A DNA stretch of 64,000 bases from Bactrocera neohumeralis (GCF_024586455.1 NW_026089663.1:23884-87883); one strand, 5' to 3'. Shown: positions 42,610 to 55,774, counted from the stretch's first letter. Numbers and translations: made by a program. The notes: generated from the letters alone by a model not told the origin.

Positions 42610-45600
42610 GTTAGAGCTTCCCTATGAACTATATTTGATGTTGTTTTATTCTTTGGCAACAAAATAAATTGATTTTCAGGGGCTCTGACCCGCGATAGTC
42701 CATCATACATTTGACCGTGAGTAAAACATTTCTTTCGCAGGTCGATCCCTACTAATTCGAAGGTTTGACCTTGGGACTTGTTAATCGTTAATGCGAAAGA
42801 TGTTTTTACCGGAAATTGAAGCCGTTTAAATGGGCAGATCAGTCGGGATCATCGGTATCCTCGGTATATGAGCCAGTTGACCAGCTGCTGGGCCAGTAAT
42901 AATAGTTGCTACAATTAAATTGTCCTTTAACTCTTTAATAAGCAGCCTCGTCCCATTACACATGTTCGGAGGGCTTAAATTTCTTAAAAGCACTATTGGG
43001 ATTCCGATTTTTAGCGACAACTCATGTGCTGGCAGTCCAGAAGGGTTCAACGAATTTAAAAATTCCTGTGGATAATGGACTGCGTCTTCGATATTAGTCA
43101 CATTGTCTATTGATTTGTATGTTTTAATTTGGCCGGGGACTTTTTGAACTATTAGATTGTTTATTTCATTAACAGTATCATTCTTAGGAGACACTATAGC
43201 CCTAGAACATAGCCAATGAAAGTCCTTTTGGTGCAAATTCTCGATATCAGGGTATATAGCATCAATTAAGTTTTCCAAATTATGGAGTATTTGACTTAGG
43301 GACTCATTCAGAAAAATGTCACAATGATCGCTTAAAATTGGAGTGGGAAAAATTCCTTCTCCAAGTTTTAGCAGTTGTTGTGGGAAATCGCTATCAGTGA
43401 TTCCATGAACATGAGCTCTCATTTTCGTTCGTAATTTCAATGTTTCAATTGAAGCCCAAAAGGGTGACGATTTCAAGCATGCCTTGATGATATCTGCTCG
43501 CGTACCTCTGTTAATAACGGGGAGAGTTTGTTGAAAATCTCCTGCAAAAACAAAAGTAATCCCGCCCATGACTGCAGAGGAGTTCCTTAGATCCTGTAAG
43601 GTTCTGTTCACGGCCTCTATATGTGCTCTATGGCTCATCGTGCATTCGTCCCACATAATCAATGAGGCGTCTTGTAGTAATTTACCAACAGGAGCATTTT
43701 TGCGGATAGAACATGTAGATTGTTGCTCAAGATTTACGGATAGCGGAAGTTTAAAAGTAGAATGAGCAGTTTTTCCATCCGTCAAGAGAGTTGCAGCAAT
43801 TCCTGAGGAAGCAACCGCTATTGCTATCTTCCCCGATTCTCTTATCTTAGCAAGTATCAAATTAGCAAGAAACGTCTTTCCTTTTCCACCGAGTGCATCC
43901 AAAAAGAAAACTTTTCTTTTGTCATTAATGACGCTATCGACTATAGTTTCAAAAGCATCTCTTTGATCTGGGACTAATTTTGGTAGGTTTTCATTAACAA
44001 AAGCGGTCAAATTATGGGTATCATAGCGATTAGTCATTGTCTCTGCTCCATTATTTTCTGTACGAACTGAACATGGTAATCCAAAGTCCCTTAGGCTTTT
44101 GTCATTTAATTGCATCAGTTTATTTTCTATTTGTATCAGACCTTGGTTGTAAATTTCCGCATTGTATGGTAAGGTGAAGTTTAGATTTTGCTGTCTGATT
44201 CTGTGTCTAATATCTTCACATAAATTGTCTTTGAAAATGTCCCATAATTTTAATGGTTCCGATGGCTGACAAAATAAAAGTATGACTACAAACAATTCTC
44301 TCAGTTGTTGTGAACATTGAGAAAGCAAAGCTTCTCTCAGAGTATTTTCCCAATGGTCATCGTTTTCTAGCAAACCTCTAGCACGGCAAGCAGCTTGATA
44401 TGTTTCTTTGAGAACTCCGTCAACGGTTTTCAAGTACTGGAATGAGGTTGGGCCCCGTACGTGATGTAGCAACATCCTAAGATAGAAACACTCGGATTGA
44501 GAAGGATGGACACAGTAGACTCTGCCTAAAGCTGCATCTTTTTTTATTCCTGGATGGCCAACTACGTTCTCACCACGCTTCCTTCTTGTGAACTTATTAT
44601 TGGCCCATGTATAGTATTGCGGGACTTCGTGGTATAGAAGTGTTTTTGCGAATTCATCTTCAATACATAGCTCAAAAAAAGCCAGCAAAGTTGTTTTACG
44701 TGGATTTTGGGCCACTTGTTCTGCCGTTAAATACACCCTTTGGCCATTTTCTAAGTGAACAGCTAACTGCAAGACTGTAGGATGTCGCTCGTGGATCGGA
44801 AATTCCAATATTCGCCAGGCAGCTTCGGAAGTACTTATGTAGCGGCCATTCACATAGTTTTCCACTTCATCATTTGGGTTTCTGACGCCAAATGTGGCTT
44901 GATCCGATCCTTTATTTATGTATTTACAAATGTATTTGATGGCTTGAACTGAGTGACAGTACTCAACATTTGTGTGAGCATTGAACGTCCTGCACAAAAG
45001 TGAAGAATAAGGGACAATCCAGCTATTATCTATAGTGAAATTACTGCCTCTGATATTGAGCGAAGCGCTCTGACCACCATTTGCGGCATCACGACGACGA
45101 TATACTGGATATCCGTCATCTCCGGTTTGAGTTTCGTTGACCAAACGTCGCGGGTATTTTTTTGTGCAAATTCCGTTTTTCATACATGGTGCTGTTAAGT
45201 TATGTTCTCCGCATGGTCCGTGCACCATATTTTTAGTTACGATATCGTACAATATTGGATCGTTTTGTTGGTTGGGAAGTTTCGCAACTATGACCCTATC
45301 AATTTCGTCTAGTTGGATTTTTGTCTCTAGCCAAAACAGCATATGACAGTGTGGTAAACCTCGCTTCTGCCACTCCACACTCACCATGTAACATTTCACT
45401 TTGCCGAATATTTCATCTTTGTTGAATAATTTTATAAATTTCTTCATTTTTAAGTGAAACACCCTTGAAATGATGTCATGACGATCGAAAGATCGCTGAC
45501 CAGGTAGTAGTTCCGCTTTAATTTCAGGCCATTCAGGATTGCACGTAAACGTGACAAATAAGTCTGGTCTCCCGTAGTTTCGGACATACGTCATCGCGTC

Positions 45601-46869
45601 TTGTGTTTTTTCATGCAGGTAACGTGGAGAACCTGTAAATGAAGATGGTAAGATTACGCGCTGACCGATATTTGATGGGTCAACATTTCCGTCTTGATTT
45701 AAAGCGTCTCTGAGATGAATGTATTCTTCAGCCCTTAGTCTCTGTTGGTTACGACATATGTAATTCAATCGTTCCGATATCATTTTTGTCATCATATCGA
45801 CAATATATTGGCTAAATAAGTCCCTGTAATAATGTAATGGATTAAAACTGTTTGCTCTAACCATCAACCTGAATGCATAAAATTGCATGCACGTCACAGT
45901 TTTGTTACGCGCTGTACCTTCCTGTGGAATGGTTAAATAATAACCGTCTTCTCCTTTAACGAACATTAAGGGATACTGTAGTGGATCATATGATCGATGT
46001 AACTCGGATACCCTTTTAAGTTGGCCGTCTCTTCCGTGCAGCACTATGTCTCTGGGGCCTTTTTCTTCGTCAACCAAGAGAACAGCTACCTCGTTTACAG
46101 CTGGAGAATTGTATCTACCCGGGTGAGCAGTCTGCGGTGGGCGGTTGGAAAGAATAACTAGCTTTAAATTATCCGAAGAGTTGCGTTCAATATTTTGTTT
46201 AAAGCTTCGTATATATACGTTGTGGCTTTTCAGTGCTGTCTGTAGTTTATTAATTAAATCTATTTTTAGCGTTGGAGCTATGTTTGCCCTCAACGATAGC
46301 TGATCTGCGTCTGAAATAAAATATATCTGTAAGCATTGTGGATTTTGGCCTGATGGTGGTAAAAGGATACCAATAAGATGATATACCTGGCCCTCTATTT
46401 TGAGAGCTGGCATAAAATTACCTTCTCTTATTTCTTTGGCGCCAAACGAAGTCATTTGAAAAAGGCTATTGTACTTACGGATGTTGGTTAGGAAATGTCT
46501 AGATAGCGAATAATTATTTGTGAAAAGATTTTTTATTGGCTGTGGTGGTTCTTGAATATTGGGGATAATAACTTTTCCAGAAGCACAACACATACCATTA
46601 GTTTCATCGACCCATTTTTTGGCAGAACACTTAGGGCAAATCTTATTCATGTCGCCGATTTGGACGGAAGACTGTTGAGCATAATCAATCTGTGGATCGT
46701 ATTTAAAAGCCGATCTGTTACTGTGAGCTACAACTCGATTGCGAACTCTAGCTCTTGAAGTCTGTTGTCGTTCTCTCTGGTCTTGAAGGCGTTGGGAACG
46801 CTCAGACGTATACTTCTGAAATTTTGCTCTTCAAGCCGCTGCAAACGCTCAGTACTTGACTCTCGCGCG
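42610..46869 (-). pseudogene. Helitron Rep/helicase protein, main part
   Basis: A single open frame of 1274 codons (42826-46650) runs from MNKICPKCSAKKW. At about residue 430 is the Rep HUH motif RGLPHCHMLFWLE, and at about 570 the tyrosine motif YICKYINKGSD. A PIF1-type helicase follows with Walker A LGGKGKTF at about 920, Walker B MWDECTMS at about 998, FAGDFQQTLP at about 1035 and PPNMCNGTRLL near the end. A one-base shift near 42830 moves the last roughly 75 residues, with the INKSQGQTF motif, into another frame. Upstream the coding sequence continues to 46869, where the gypsy element interrupts it. Confidence 0.93.
46866..46869 (-). repeat. 4-bp target duplication of the gypsy element
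   Basis: CGCG precedes the LTR here and follows the other LTR at 56141-56144. Four bases is the normal length for this group. Confidence 0.75.
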
Positions 46870-47280
46870 AGTTATAGTTTCCGAAAAAAAGGAGCTTAGG
46901 CTTTTTTTTCTACGACCGCCTTTATTGAATTGAATCTTAAGACTGACTAACTCTATATTCCTTATTAGCTTACATACTCCTTATTCTAATGCTAACTGTA
47001 CTGACATTCTTAGTTAGTTAGCTTCTAATATTAGGCTTAACTGTATTATCGTTCGACATTAGCTTATTTACTTATATATACTTATTTATATATATATGTA
47101 TGTATACATTTATGTTTTTAGTTGAGATGGCGTTAGCAGACCCGAAATACGCTCACTCTCTTATTCCGCAACTAAGCCTAATGTGGAACCTAATTTTATG
47201 TTAGTGAGCTATTAAGCATTTACTATATACATACATAAGTATATATTATTACAAGGTGTTTAGGGTATAGGAATGTAACT
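46870..47280 (-). repeat. gypsy element 3' LTR, 411 bp
   Basis: It is nearly identical to 55792-56140 except for 62 additional bases after the AGCTTAGGCTTT box (around 46909-46971, containing CTACGACCGCC and TTGAATTGAATCTTAAG). Confidence 0.9.
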
Positions 47281-47726
47281 CCTCCACCCTTTGATTTGAG
47301 ATTCTCCTGGATCTCATTACAAAAATATATAATAATTTTATTAAATTTTAATTAATTCAATAGATAAAATAAGTTTTTTTTTTTATAAATATGTAAATTG
47401 TAAGCATATTTAATTTGGAGTTGTTTTAAATATGATTTTAATAGCGTAGCGTATCTATGTACATATGTATAGTGCTTAAACAAAAGAAACGTTGTTTTAT
47501 ATTAATATTAATATAAATTATGATAGGTAATTATTGTTTTATATTTTTACAATTTATTTTCAACAATGGTAAGTATATATTTATTAAAATTGAGACGATC
47601 GATGGGAATATAGGTTATATACATATAACCGGAATTAAAAAAAAATGTATATTTAGTTTTTTATCTTCTTTTAAAAGATATATATTGCGCATTACACTGA
47701 AGGGGATAGATTTTTGTTTTAAAATG
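47281..47726 (-). other. gypsy 3' non-coding region and polypurine tract
   Basis: AT-rich. The last bases before the LTR, read on the minus strand, are AAAGGGTGGAGG, a good plus-strand primer tract. No gene was seen. Confidence 0.65.
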
Positions 47727-47956
47727 GGCTAATTGTCGTTAGAGTTATATTGTGATTGTTGTCATTTGCAAATTTAAAAGGGCGTTTAATATTTGAAGTA
47801 TGTACGTTTTCTAGATTTCTTGTAATAAATTTTGGTTCTTCTTTGTGTCTAACGCTTTTTTAATTTCGAATGAAACCTTCTCGCCTTTTTTCTAGGTAAT
47901 TTTCCTTTCTTGTGTTATGTTTAGAAATGATCTTCAATTTTGCTTCTTCTAACCGA
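47727..47956 (-). pseudogene. gypsy integrase, C-terminal end
   Basis: It resumes after the DINE-1-like insertion with NRLEEAKLKIISKHNTRKEN and reaches a stop at FIRN. After that stop a further 48 codons could be read in the same frame. There is no envelope-like frame before the LTR at 47280. Confidence 0.7.
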
Positions 47957-49028
47957 TTTTTATACTCTCGCAACAATGTTGCTAACGAGAGTATTATAGT
48001 TTTGTTCACATAACGGTTGTTTGTAAGTCCTAAAACTAAAAGAGTCAGATATAGGGTTATATATACCAAAGTGATCAGGGCGACGAGTAGAGTCGAAATG
48101 TCTGTCTGTCCGTCCGTCTGTCCGTCTTTCCGTCCGTGCAAGCTGTAACTTGAGTAAAAATTGAGATATCATGATGAAACTTGGTACACGTATTCTTGGC
48201 TCCATAAGAAGGTTAAGTTCGAAGATGGGCAAAATCGGCCCACTGCCACGCCCACAAAATGGCGGAAACCGAAAACCTATAAAGTGTCATAACTAAGCCA
48301 TAAATAAAGATATTAAAGTGAAATTTGGCACAAAGGATCGCATTAGGGAGGGACATATTTGAAAGTAATTTTTTTGGAAAAGTGGGCGTGGCCCCGCCCC
48401 CTACTAAGTTTTTTGTACATATCTCGGAAACTATTACAGCTATGTCAACCAAACTCTACAGAGTCGTTTTCTTCAGGTATTTCCATATACAGTTCAAAAA
48501 TGAAAGAAATCGGATAATAACCACGCCCACCTCCCATACAAAGGTTATGTTCAAAATCACTAAAAGTGCGTTAACCGACTAACAAAAAACGTCAGAAACA
48601 CTAAATTTTACGGAAGAAGTGGCAGAAGGAAGCTGCCCCCAGGCTTTTTTTTAAAAATTGAAAATGGGCGTGGCGCCGCCCACTTATGGACCAAGAAGCA
48701 TATCTCAGGAGCTACTAGACCGATTTCAATGAAATTCGGTATATAATGTTTTCTTAACACCCTGATGACATGTACGAAATATGGCTGAAATCGGTTCACA
48801 ACCACGCCTTCTTCCAATATAAAGCTATTTTGAATTCCATCTGATGCCTTCTTTGTATAATACGAGTATAAACATTAGGAACCAATGATGATAGCGGAAT
48901 AAAACTTTACACAAATACGGTATTTGAAAAATATGTAAATGACGGATAATGAAATCTCGATTATCACTTTACCATGCGAGAGTATAAAATGTTCGGTGAC
49001 ACCCGAACTTAGCCCTTCCTTACTTGTT
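47957..49028 (+). mobile_element. DINE-1-like element, young, inside gypsy integrase
   Basis: The 5' end is TTTTATACTCTCG with CGAGAGTAT as a terminal inverted pair around CAACAATGTTGCTAA. A GTCY run lies at 48095-48140. The 3' end is hairpin GTTCGG..CCGAAC then CTTCCTTACTTGTT. It sits between two coding pieces of integrase, so both borders can be read to within a few bases. The structure agrees with non-autonomous Helentrons. The open frames inside are chance. Confidence 0.85.
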
Positions 49029-49800
49029 AATTATGCTATGATTAACTTTGTTGTTTTGAACATCTAAAGGAGTAGCTTTTATTGTGGTATGAAATGAATT
49101 GTTATAAAGTTTTACGGCTTTACACATTTGGATGGTAATTGGAACTTTTTCTTCTAAATTTAGGGTTCTTATACGTTCGGTAAGGGTATTATTTATTCTC
49201 TCTACATCTGAATTTCCCGTATGACTATGTGGTTTAGTGGCATGAAATTCTATATTTTCTTTATTTAAAAATTCCCGGATTGGTTTTGAATTAAATTCAT
49301 TATCGAAAACAAACTTTTTTATATGGCCTTTAATTGACAAAAATTCATTAATTTTATCTATGATCGTTAGACTATTTCTATCGGGTAAATGGAAAGAAAT
49401 AACATGTTTTGAAAATTTATCGATGAATATTATAAATGACTGTTTACTGTTAACATAAGTATCTATATGAACAATTTCATTAACTGTATTTGGTGTTTCG
49501 GTAATTTGAAATTTAGCTTTGATCGGATTTCTATCATATTTTCCACCATTACATATGTCGCAATTATTTATTATTTCATGGATTTTAATTTTTAGTTCTG
49601 GATGATATACTTTATGCTTCATTCCCTCGTAAGTTGGAATAATGCCTGAATGTCCTACTTCGATTTTATGGAAAAACGATATTTGTCTCTTTAGTTCGTA
49701 TTCATCTTCGATATCTTTGGCAAAGTTTGTGCAATTTACAAAAGAAATATTTTGATTGTTTGCGAAAGAATTTAAAAGTATTTGTTCTACTTCATTATGT
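49020..49800 (-). pseudogene. gypsy integrase, middle part
   Basis: Between two DINE-1-like inserts lies the zinc-binding H..H..C..C region (FHKIEVGHSG, NNCDICNGGKYD). The core follows with three acidic residues: the D of IVHIDTYVNSKQ, the D of FVFDNEFNSK, and the E of NSDVERINNT about 35 residues later. The core is uninterrupted over 49622-49020. Integrase joins element DNA to the target. The parts upstream and downstream are displaced by the insertions. Confidence 0.88.
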
Positions 49801-50797
49801 TTTTATACTCTCAACAATGTTGCTAACGAGAGTATTATAGTTTTGTTCACATAACGGTTGTTTGTAAGTCCTAAAACTAAAAGAGTCAGATATAGGGTTA
49901 TATATACCAAAGTGATCAGGGCGACGAGTAGAGTCGAAATCCGGATGTCTGTCTGTCCGTCCGTCCGTGCAAGCTGTAACTTGAGTAAAAATTGAGATAT
50001 CATGATGAAACTTGGTACACGTATTCCTTGGCTCCATAAGAAGGTTAAGTTCGAAGATGGGCAAAGTCGGCCCACTGCCACGCCCACAAAATGGCGGAAA
50101 CCGAAAACCTATAAAGTGTCATAACTAAGCCATAAATAAAGATATTAAAGTGAAATTTGGCACAAAGGATTGCATTAGGGAGGGGCATATTTGGACGCAA
50201 TTGTTTTTTGTACATATCTCGGAAACTACTATAGCTATGTCAACCAAACTTACAGAGTCGTTTTCTTCAGGCATTTCTATCGGATAATAACCACGCCCAC
50301 CTCCCATACAAAGGTTATGTTCAAAATCACTAAAAGTGCGTTAACCGACTAACAAAAAACGTCAGAAACACTAAATTTTACGGAAGAAGTGCCAGAAGGA
50401 AGCTGCACTCAGGCTTTTTTTAAAAATTGAAAATGGGCGTGGCGCCGCCCACTTATGGACCAAAAACCATATCTCAGGAACTACTGGACCGATTTCAATG
50501 AAATTCGGTACATAATATTTTCTTAACACCCTGATGACATGTACGAAATATGGGTGAAATCGGTTTACAACCACGCCTTCTTCCAATATAAAGCTATTTT
50601 GAATTCCATTTGATGCCTTCTCTGTATAATACGAGTATAAACATTAGGAACCAATGATGATAGCGGAATAAAAATTTACAAAAATTCGGTGTTTGAAAAA
50701 TATGTAAATGACGTATTATGAAATCTCGATTATCACTTTACCATGCGAGAGTATAAAATGTCCGGTGACACCCGAACTTAGCCCTTCCTTACTTGTT
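49801..50797 (+). mobile_element. DINE-1-like element, young, between RNase H and integrase
   Basis: It is the same as the copy at 47957 with small deletions: a shorter GTCY run, missing bases near 50195, and a defective 5' pair (TACTCTCAACAATG). It interrupts pol after FELNEEQ, and the coding sequence resumes with HNEVEQILLNSF. It lies in the same orientation as its neighbour 770 bases away. Confidence 0.85.
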
Positions 50798-52985
50798 CTT
50801 CATTAAGTTCAAAATATATAGCGATCTTACCTTTTTCAAAATGTTTATTTATAATATTAATAACGTTGTGAGAGTTAATATCTCCTATATCGATAAAAAT
50901 GCGTTTGTTTTTGAAAATATTTTCTACTTCTTTTTCTTTTGCTTCAACTAAAATTAATTGCTGTTTGAAACGATTTACGACTGTATTGAGAATGTTAAAG
51001 TGATTATAAAGATTTTCTTCATGAGAATGGCTAGTTTGGACTTCTATTGAAAGCATTGTTTGGTCTTGTTGTTCACCAGCGTTTAAATCTTTTATTTGCA
51101 ACATTTTGTTAAGGGTCATTCCCAAATTTTCGGAATTCACCATGTTTATTTCATCACTGTTAATTCGGCTCAGAAAATCCGCTATTTTATTTTCTTTACC
51201 GGTTATATAATCGATTTTTGCATCGTACTCTCCTAATTGTACCAGCCAACGTTGAAGTCTTGGATTTATATCCTTACCACAATTTTTCTTTTGTAGCCAT
51301 TTAAGTGGTTGATGATCTGTTTTTAGATCGAATTCTCTTCCATATAAGTAGGGTCTATAGTATTTTACTGACCACACTATTGCTAATAGTTCCTTTTCGA
51401 TGGTTGAGTAGTTTTTCTCGTGAGTATTTAATGTGCGTGAAGCATACGAAATTGGGTGGTCGTCTTGTGTGAGAACTGCGCCAATAGCAAAGTTGCTAGC
51501 GTCTGTAGTTAATTTAAATCTTTTTGTAAAAATTGGATACCTTAATAAGGGGGGATTTGTAATAATATTTTTTAAATTTTCGAAAGCGGTTATATAACTT
51601 GGGTTATTAACGTTAATCTTTGCATCTTTTTTCAGATATGCGACCATAGGATAAGCTATTTTAGAATAGTCTTTTATGAATTTCCTGTAAAAGCCGGTAA
51701 TGCCTAAGAAAGATTTTATTTGCTTTTGAGAAATTGGTAACTTTAATTTTTGGATAACTTCAACTTTGTTTGGATTTGGTTTTATTCCTTCAGGAGTTAG
51801 TATATGACCTAGAAAGTCTGTTTCTTTCTTTAAAAAACTGCATTTTTCTAAACGTATTTTCAATTTTGCTTGTTTTAGTTTCGTAAAAATTTTCCGCATA
51901 TTAGTTATATGTTCTGACAAAGAAGTACTAAAAATCAAAATGTCGTCTAAGTATACAACGCATATCTTGTTTATGAAATCTCGAAGTACTGAGTTCATAA
52001 GACGTTGGAATGTCGATGGGGCATTTTTAAGACCGAATGGCATTCTTAAGAATTCATAATGTCCTAACGGAGTAGAAAACGCTGTTTTCTTCCTGTCTTT
52101 TTCATCTACCAGTATTTGATAAAATCCTTTCGCGAGATCGATAGAGGAAAAATATTGTGCTCTACCTAGTTTATCCATGATACCATCGATATTAGGTATC
52201 GGGAATTTATCGCTAATAGTAATTTCATTTAATCTCCTGTAATCGACGACGATACGCCATTTTTTATTTCCGTCTGCATCCGCTTTTTTTTGGGGACTAT
52301 CCACAAAGGGCTGTTGTAAGCAGAGTTGCTTTCTCTAATTATATTATGTTCTAACATTTCTTTTATTTGTTTTTGTATTTCTAATTCATGAACTTGTGGA
52401 TACCTATAAATTTTCGAATGAATGGGTCTATCATTTGTTGTAAAAATTTGATGTTTGATTTCATGCGTAAAAGAAAGTTTATCTCCTTCTTTGAAAAATA
52501 ATTCGTTAAATTCTTGTAATAGATCTTTTATCAATTGGCTTTCTTCGATATTTAAATGATTCAAGTTTAAGTTTTTCATATCACTGAATTCGAGTGCGCA
52601 AATTTCCGTTTTTCTATAAGGAATTCGTTGATCAAAATAAATTATGTTTCCTAATATATTAATAAACGTGTTTTCTACATCAATTTTAGCTTTAAAAGGG
52701 ATAAGAAAATTTTGTCCTATAATAGCTTCGTATTTGTTGCTGTTAAAATCTATTACTTTCCATGATAAAGTACCTAAGACGTTAAATTCTTTCGGAAAAG
52801 GTGTTACAATTTTATATTTTATTTCATTAATTCCGTTGATAGTTCCATAGCATAACGGTTTGGAAAGTTTTTCCTTTTGAAAATTTTCGAATAGGTCGTT
52901 TGGTTTTATGATGCTAGTTGTTGAACCTGTATCTATTAAACATTTAATTCTGTGATTTCCTATTGTTACTGTTATTATGGGGAGT
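50778..52985 (-). pseudogene. gypsy pol: protease, reverse transcriptase, RNase H
   Basis: The protease is read at about 52980-52600 with LIDTGSTTSIIK and a later AIIGQNFL. Reverse transcriptase follows (SPLWIVPKK.., SSIDLAKGFYQI, LRMPFGLKNAPSTFQRLMN, VVYLDDILIFS with the catalytic YLDD). RNase H comes next (FKLTTDASNFAIGAVLTQ, YSTIEKELLAIVWSVKYYRP, TDHQPLKWL). A one-base change in an A run near 52285 shifts frame between the first and main part. The frame enters a DINE-1-like element at about 50797. Confidence 0.92.
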
Positions 52986-54068
52986 TGAGGGTTTGAGGCG
53001 GTGTTAAAAAATTTACTTCTTTTTCTTCACCATTGCCAATTTCCATCAAATTTGAATTATTGGACAAACGACTTGTACTTGGATTGTAATCGACGCTCAT
53101 ATGAGAGCTTTTAGTTTGTCTCGGTAAATTTGGTTGTATTTTATTTGTAGAATTGTTGTACCCGTAATCGTAGTTATTCCGATTGTTGTAATTGTTACGA
53201 TTAAAATTTGTATTACGTATGTAATTGTTATTGTTCCCGCTTTGTTGTCTATTGTCGTTTGTTGATTTGGTTTGTCTATTGTCTGAAATTTTATTATGTT
53301 CGTAAGATCTATAATTTTTCTTGAAACCTTCGTAGTTTGTTTTGTTTTTATCGACATACTTTCGATGTCTATAATCTATCGCTCTTTTGTCCTGCAGCAA
53401 TTTTAACTTTGAATATTTTACTATTATATCATTTAATGTTTCCGTTTCGGTTATATGTGCCCTTATAGGCCCATCGATTTTCTCTAACAGTATATCAACA
53501 AGGTCCCTATCTACATTTTCAGGTTTGTAAATGCCCGGTTTTAAAGGGTCAAATATGTATATTTCATTTATTTCTGCCTTACATTTTTCAAAAATTATAA
53601 ATAATTCATTAAGATTACTTACTTTGACCGTCCTACAAAAATTGAATACCTCTGCGTATGTCTTCCTCGGACGAGATCCTTGTAGAATTTTGGCCTTAAT
53701 CGCTTCCCACGATGAGTTGTCCTCCAGTTCTCTTGTTCTTTTTCCAGCGGTGCCCAGTATTTTTTCGTTTGCTATAATGTTGATACAATGTTGGACGAGT
53801 TCCTGGTCTGTGCCGCAGAGAGAAATGTTGGTTTCGACCGCTTTAATGAATGCTTTTGGATTATTATGGTCGTCTAGTGGCTTCATTCTCCGGAATTGAT
53901 CCTTGGTGACATGTGAAATCTGTAGAATTGTGGTTGTTGGTTTATTTGTAGTTGTAGTAGATGTTGAGCATGTTGTTGTTGCATTTCTTGTTGTTGGGTT
54001 TGTAGCAATTCTTCTTGCCTTGCGATAACTCTTTCCAGCTCGGCGATGGTTTGGTTTAGATTCTCCAT
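52975..54068 (-). pseudogene. gypsy gag
   Basis: An N-terminal glutamine-rich coiled coil (MENLNQTIAELERVIARQEE, to 53883) leads into the capsid frame 53886-52975. That frame contains MKPLDDHNNPKAFIKAVET, SLCGTDQELVQHCINIIANE and ILGTAGKRTRELEDNSSWEA and has an N/R-rich tail near residues 200-270. A one-base shift separates the two parts. No zinc knuckle is seen, in line with the 17.6/297 group, where basic regions bind RNA. It would form the particle. Confidence 0.85.
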
Positions 54069-54461
54069 TGTAGTAGTAGTTGTAAATAGGTCGTTTTAAT
54101 TGTGGTTTGAAGATGTGGTCCGCGGAGTATTTTTTTTGGACCAGTTGTGGAAAAGTAAAGATGTATTCTCCTTTTGTTTAGAAGTCTTTTAAACGTTGTA
54201 GAAACTTTTTTATTTGTATTTTGTTTCTATTTCTGGATGCACATGAGCTTAATTATTTCTAGGCCGCTGTCCTTATTATTTTTCGGGTAACTGTATACAT
54301 AGCCTTTGCTTTTAGAAATTTTTCATTAACTTTTTATTTTTATATTTTTTTTTCTGTTCTCAATATTTTCACTATAACCAGTATTACTTGGCGTGTTTTG
54401 TTTTATTTTGATGGTTAAATTCGGTTGTCCGTAACTGTATACACTTTTATGTTTTAGAAAT

Positions 54462-54519
<58 letters not shown>

Positions 54520-55774
54520 CTTGTTAAATTGTTTAATTTTCACAAAAATATTCAAACTCTTTTTCTTAATATTTTTTCTTCGTTTTCGTTTTGTTTTTTT
54601 TTCAATATATATTTGTTTTTTGACACATTAATAATATTTCAATTCTTTTTTTCTAATATTTTTCGCGTGTGAATATTTTTTGTTTAAACTGTGAATTGGT
54701 TTTGTTGGTTCCGCAAAAATATTTGTTTTTAACTTGCTGTTTTTTCTTCTTTTTTTTGTGGCGGTTCACAAAACGGTTTTAAAATGTAGTTGCTTTTCCG
54801 AAACTGTGCTTTTATATATACATATATGAATATATGTATATACCGCAAGTTCCGTTCTTACTGTTTTAACGCGTGTTGCAAGCTGTAAATTTTAGCTTTG
54901 TCGATACTGTACTTTTTACGGCAAACGTAATTTCCGTTGTTACTGTTGCAAGCTGTGAATTTCTTAAATCTTTGTCGAAACTGTACTCATTATTTGTGAT
55001 ACGTGACACTAGCACTTTTTGGACGACTTGTAACTTTCTGTAAATTTTTCTTTTTTAGCACTTATTTCGCTTCTCTTTTCCTTCAAGATTTTAATGCTTT
55101 TTGTTTAATGCTTTATTTTCACTTATTTTCAACAAAAAATTTTCTAATTTTTTTTCACTGTAGCTTTCGTTTTCTTTTTTTTGGAAATTTGAGTTCGATT
55201 TTCACCAAAAAAAAGTTTTTATTGTTTTTTTTTTTTTTAATTTTCACTGGAGCTTTCGTTTTTTATAGATTTTTGTACTATTTTCACGCTCACTTTTTTT
55301 GTAAAATGTATACTTTAGTATTTATTTTAAACTTTTTCCACTTTTGTTTCGTTTTTTATAGAATTTTTTTTACTATTTTCGCACTTTCTTTTTTTTTTTG
55401 TAAAATGTATATTTAAGTATATATTCTAAACTTTTTGCACTTTTGTTTCGTTTTTTATAGAATTTTTACTATTTTCACACTTTTTTTCTTTGTAAAATGT
55501 ATATTAAAGTATTTATTTTAAACTTTTCGCTTTTATTTAATTTTTTATAAGATTTTTTTTACTATTTTACTTTCTATTTATTTTAAACTTTTTTTGCACT
55601 TTTGTTTGTTCTATATATCTCACTAATTTCACTAATTTATGCATCGTTTACTTTTTTTTTGTAAAATGTATATTTAAGTATTTATTTTAAACTTTTTCGC
55701 TTTTGTTTTTTTTTAATTAAACTTTTTAAATATTTTCGGCAATGCGATTCGATTCCTTTGATCTTTTGATCAAA
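54069..55774 (-). other. gypsy leader with tandem repeats and a poly-A/T run
   Basis: It is a long, very A-rich leader on the minus strand (T-rich as shown). It holds imperfect tandem copies of a roughly 95-base unit between about 55150 and 55730; GTAAAATGTATA recurs at 55301, 55400, 55492 and 55661. A homopolymer of 53 T lies at 54463-54515. Open frames in this interval (54460-54672, 55003-55416) are F/L-rich artefacts of T runs. Confidence 0.75.
54463..54515 (+). repeat. poly-T run, 53 nt
   Basis: An uninterrupted T homopolymer within the gypsy leader (poly-A on the coding strand). It is long enough to be prone to assembly or sequencing length error. Confidence 0.9.

Noticed and set aside
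43568..46758. Plus-strand frames opposite the Helitron gene
   Set aside because: They are shadows of the 1274-codon minus frame, whose helicase and Rep motifs are unmistakable.
47281..47726. Possible envelope gene of the gypsy element
   Set aside because: Only about 450 AT-rich bases lie between integrase and the LTR. There is no signal peptide, no transmembrane segment and no long frame.
54460..55416. Phenylalanine-rich frames resembling membrane proteins
   Set aside because: They are T-run translations in the gypsy leader; the true coding strand is minus and this part is non-coding.
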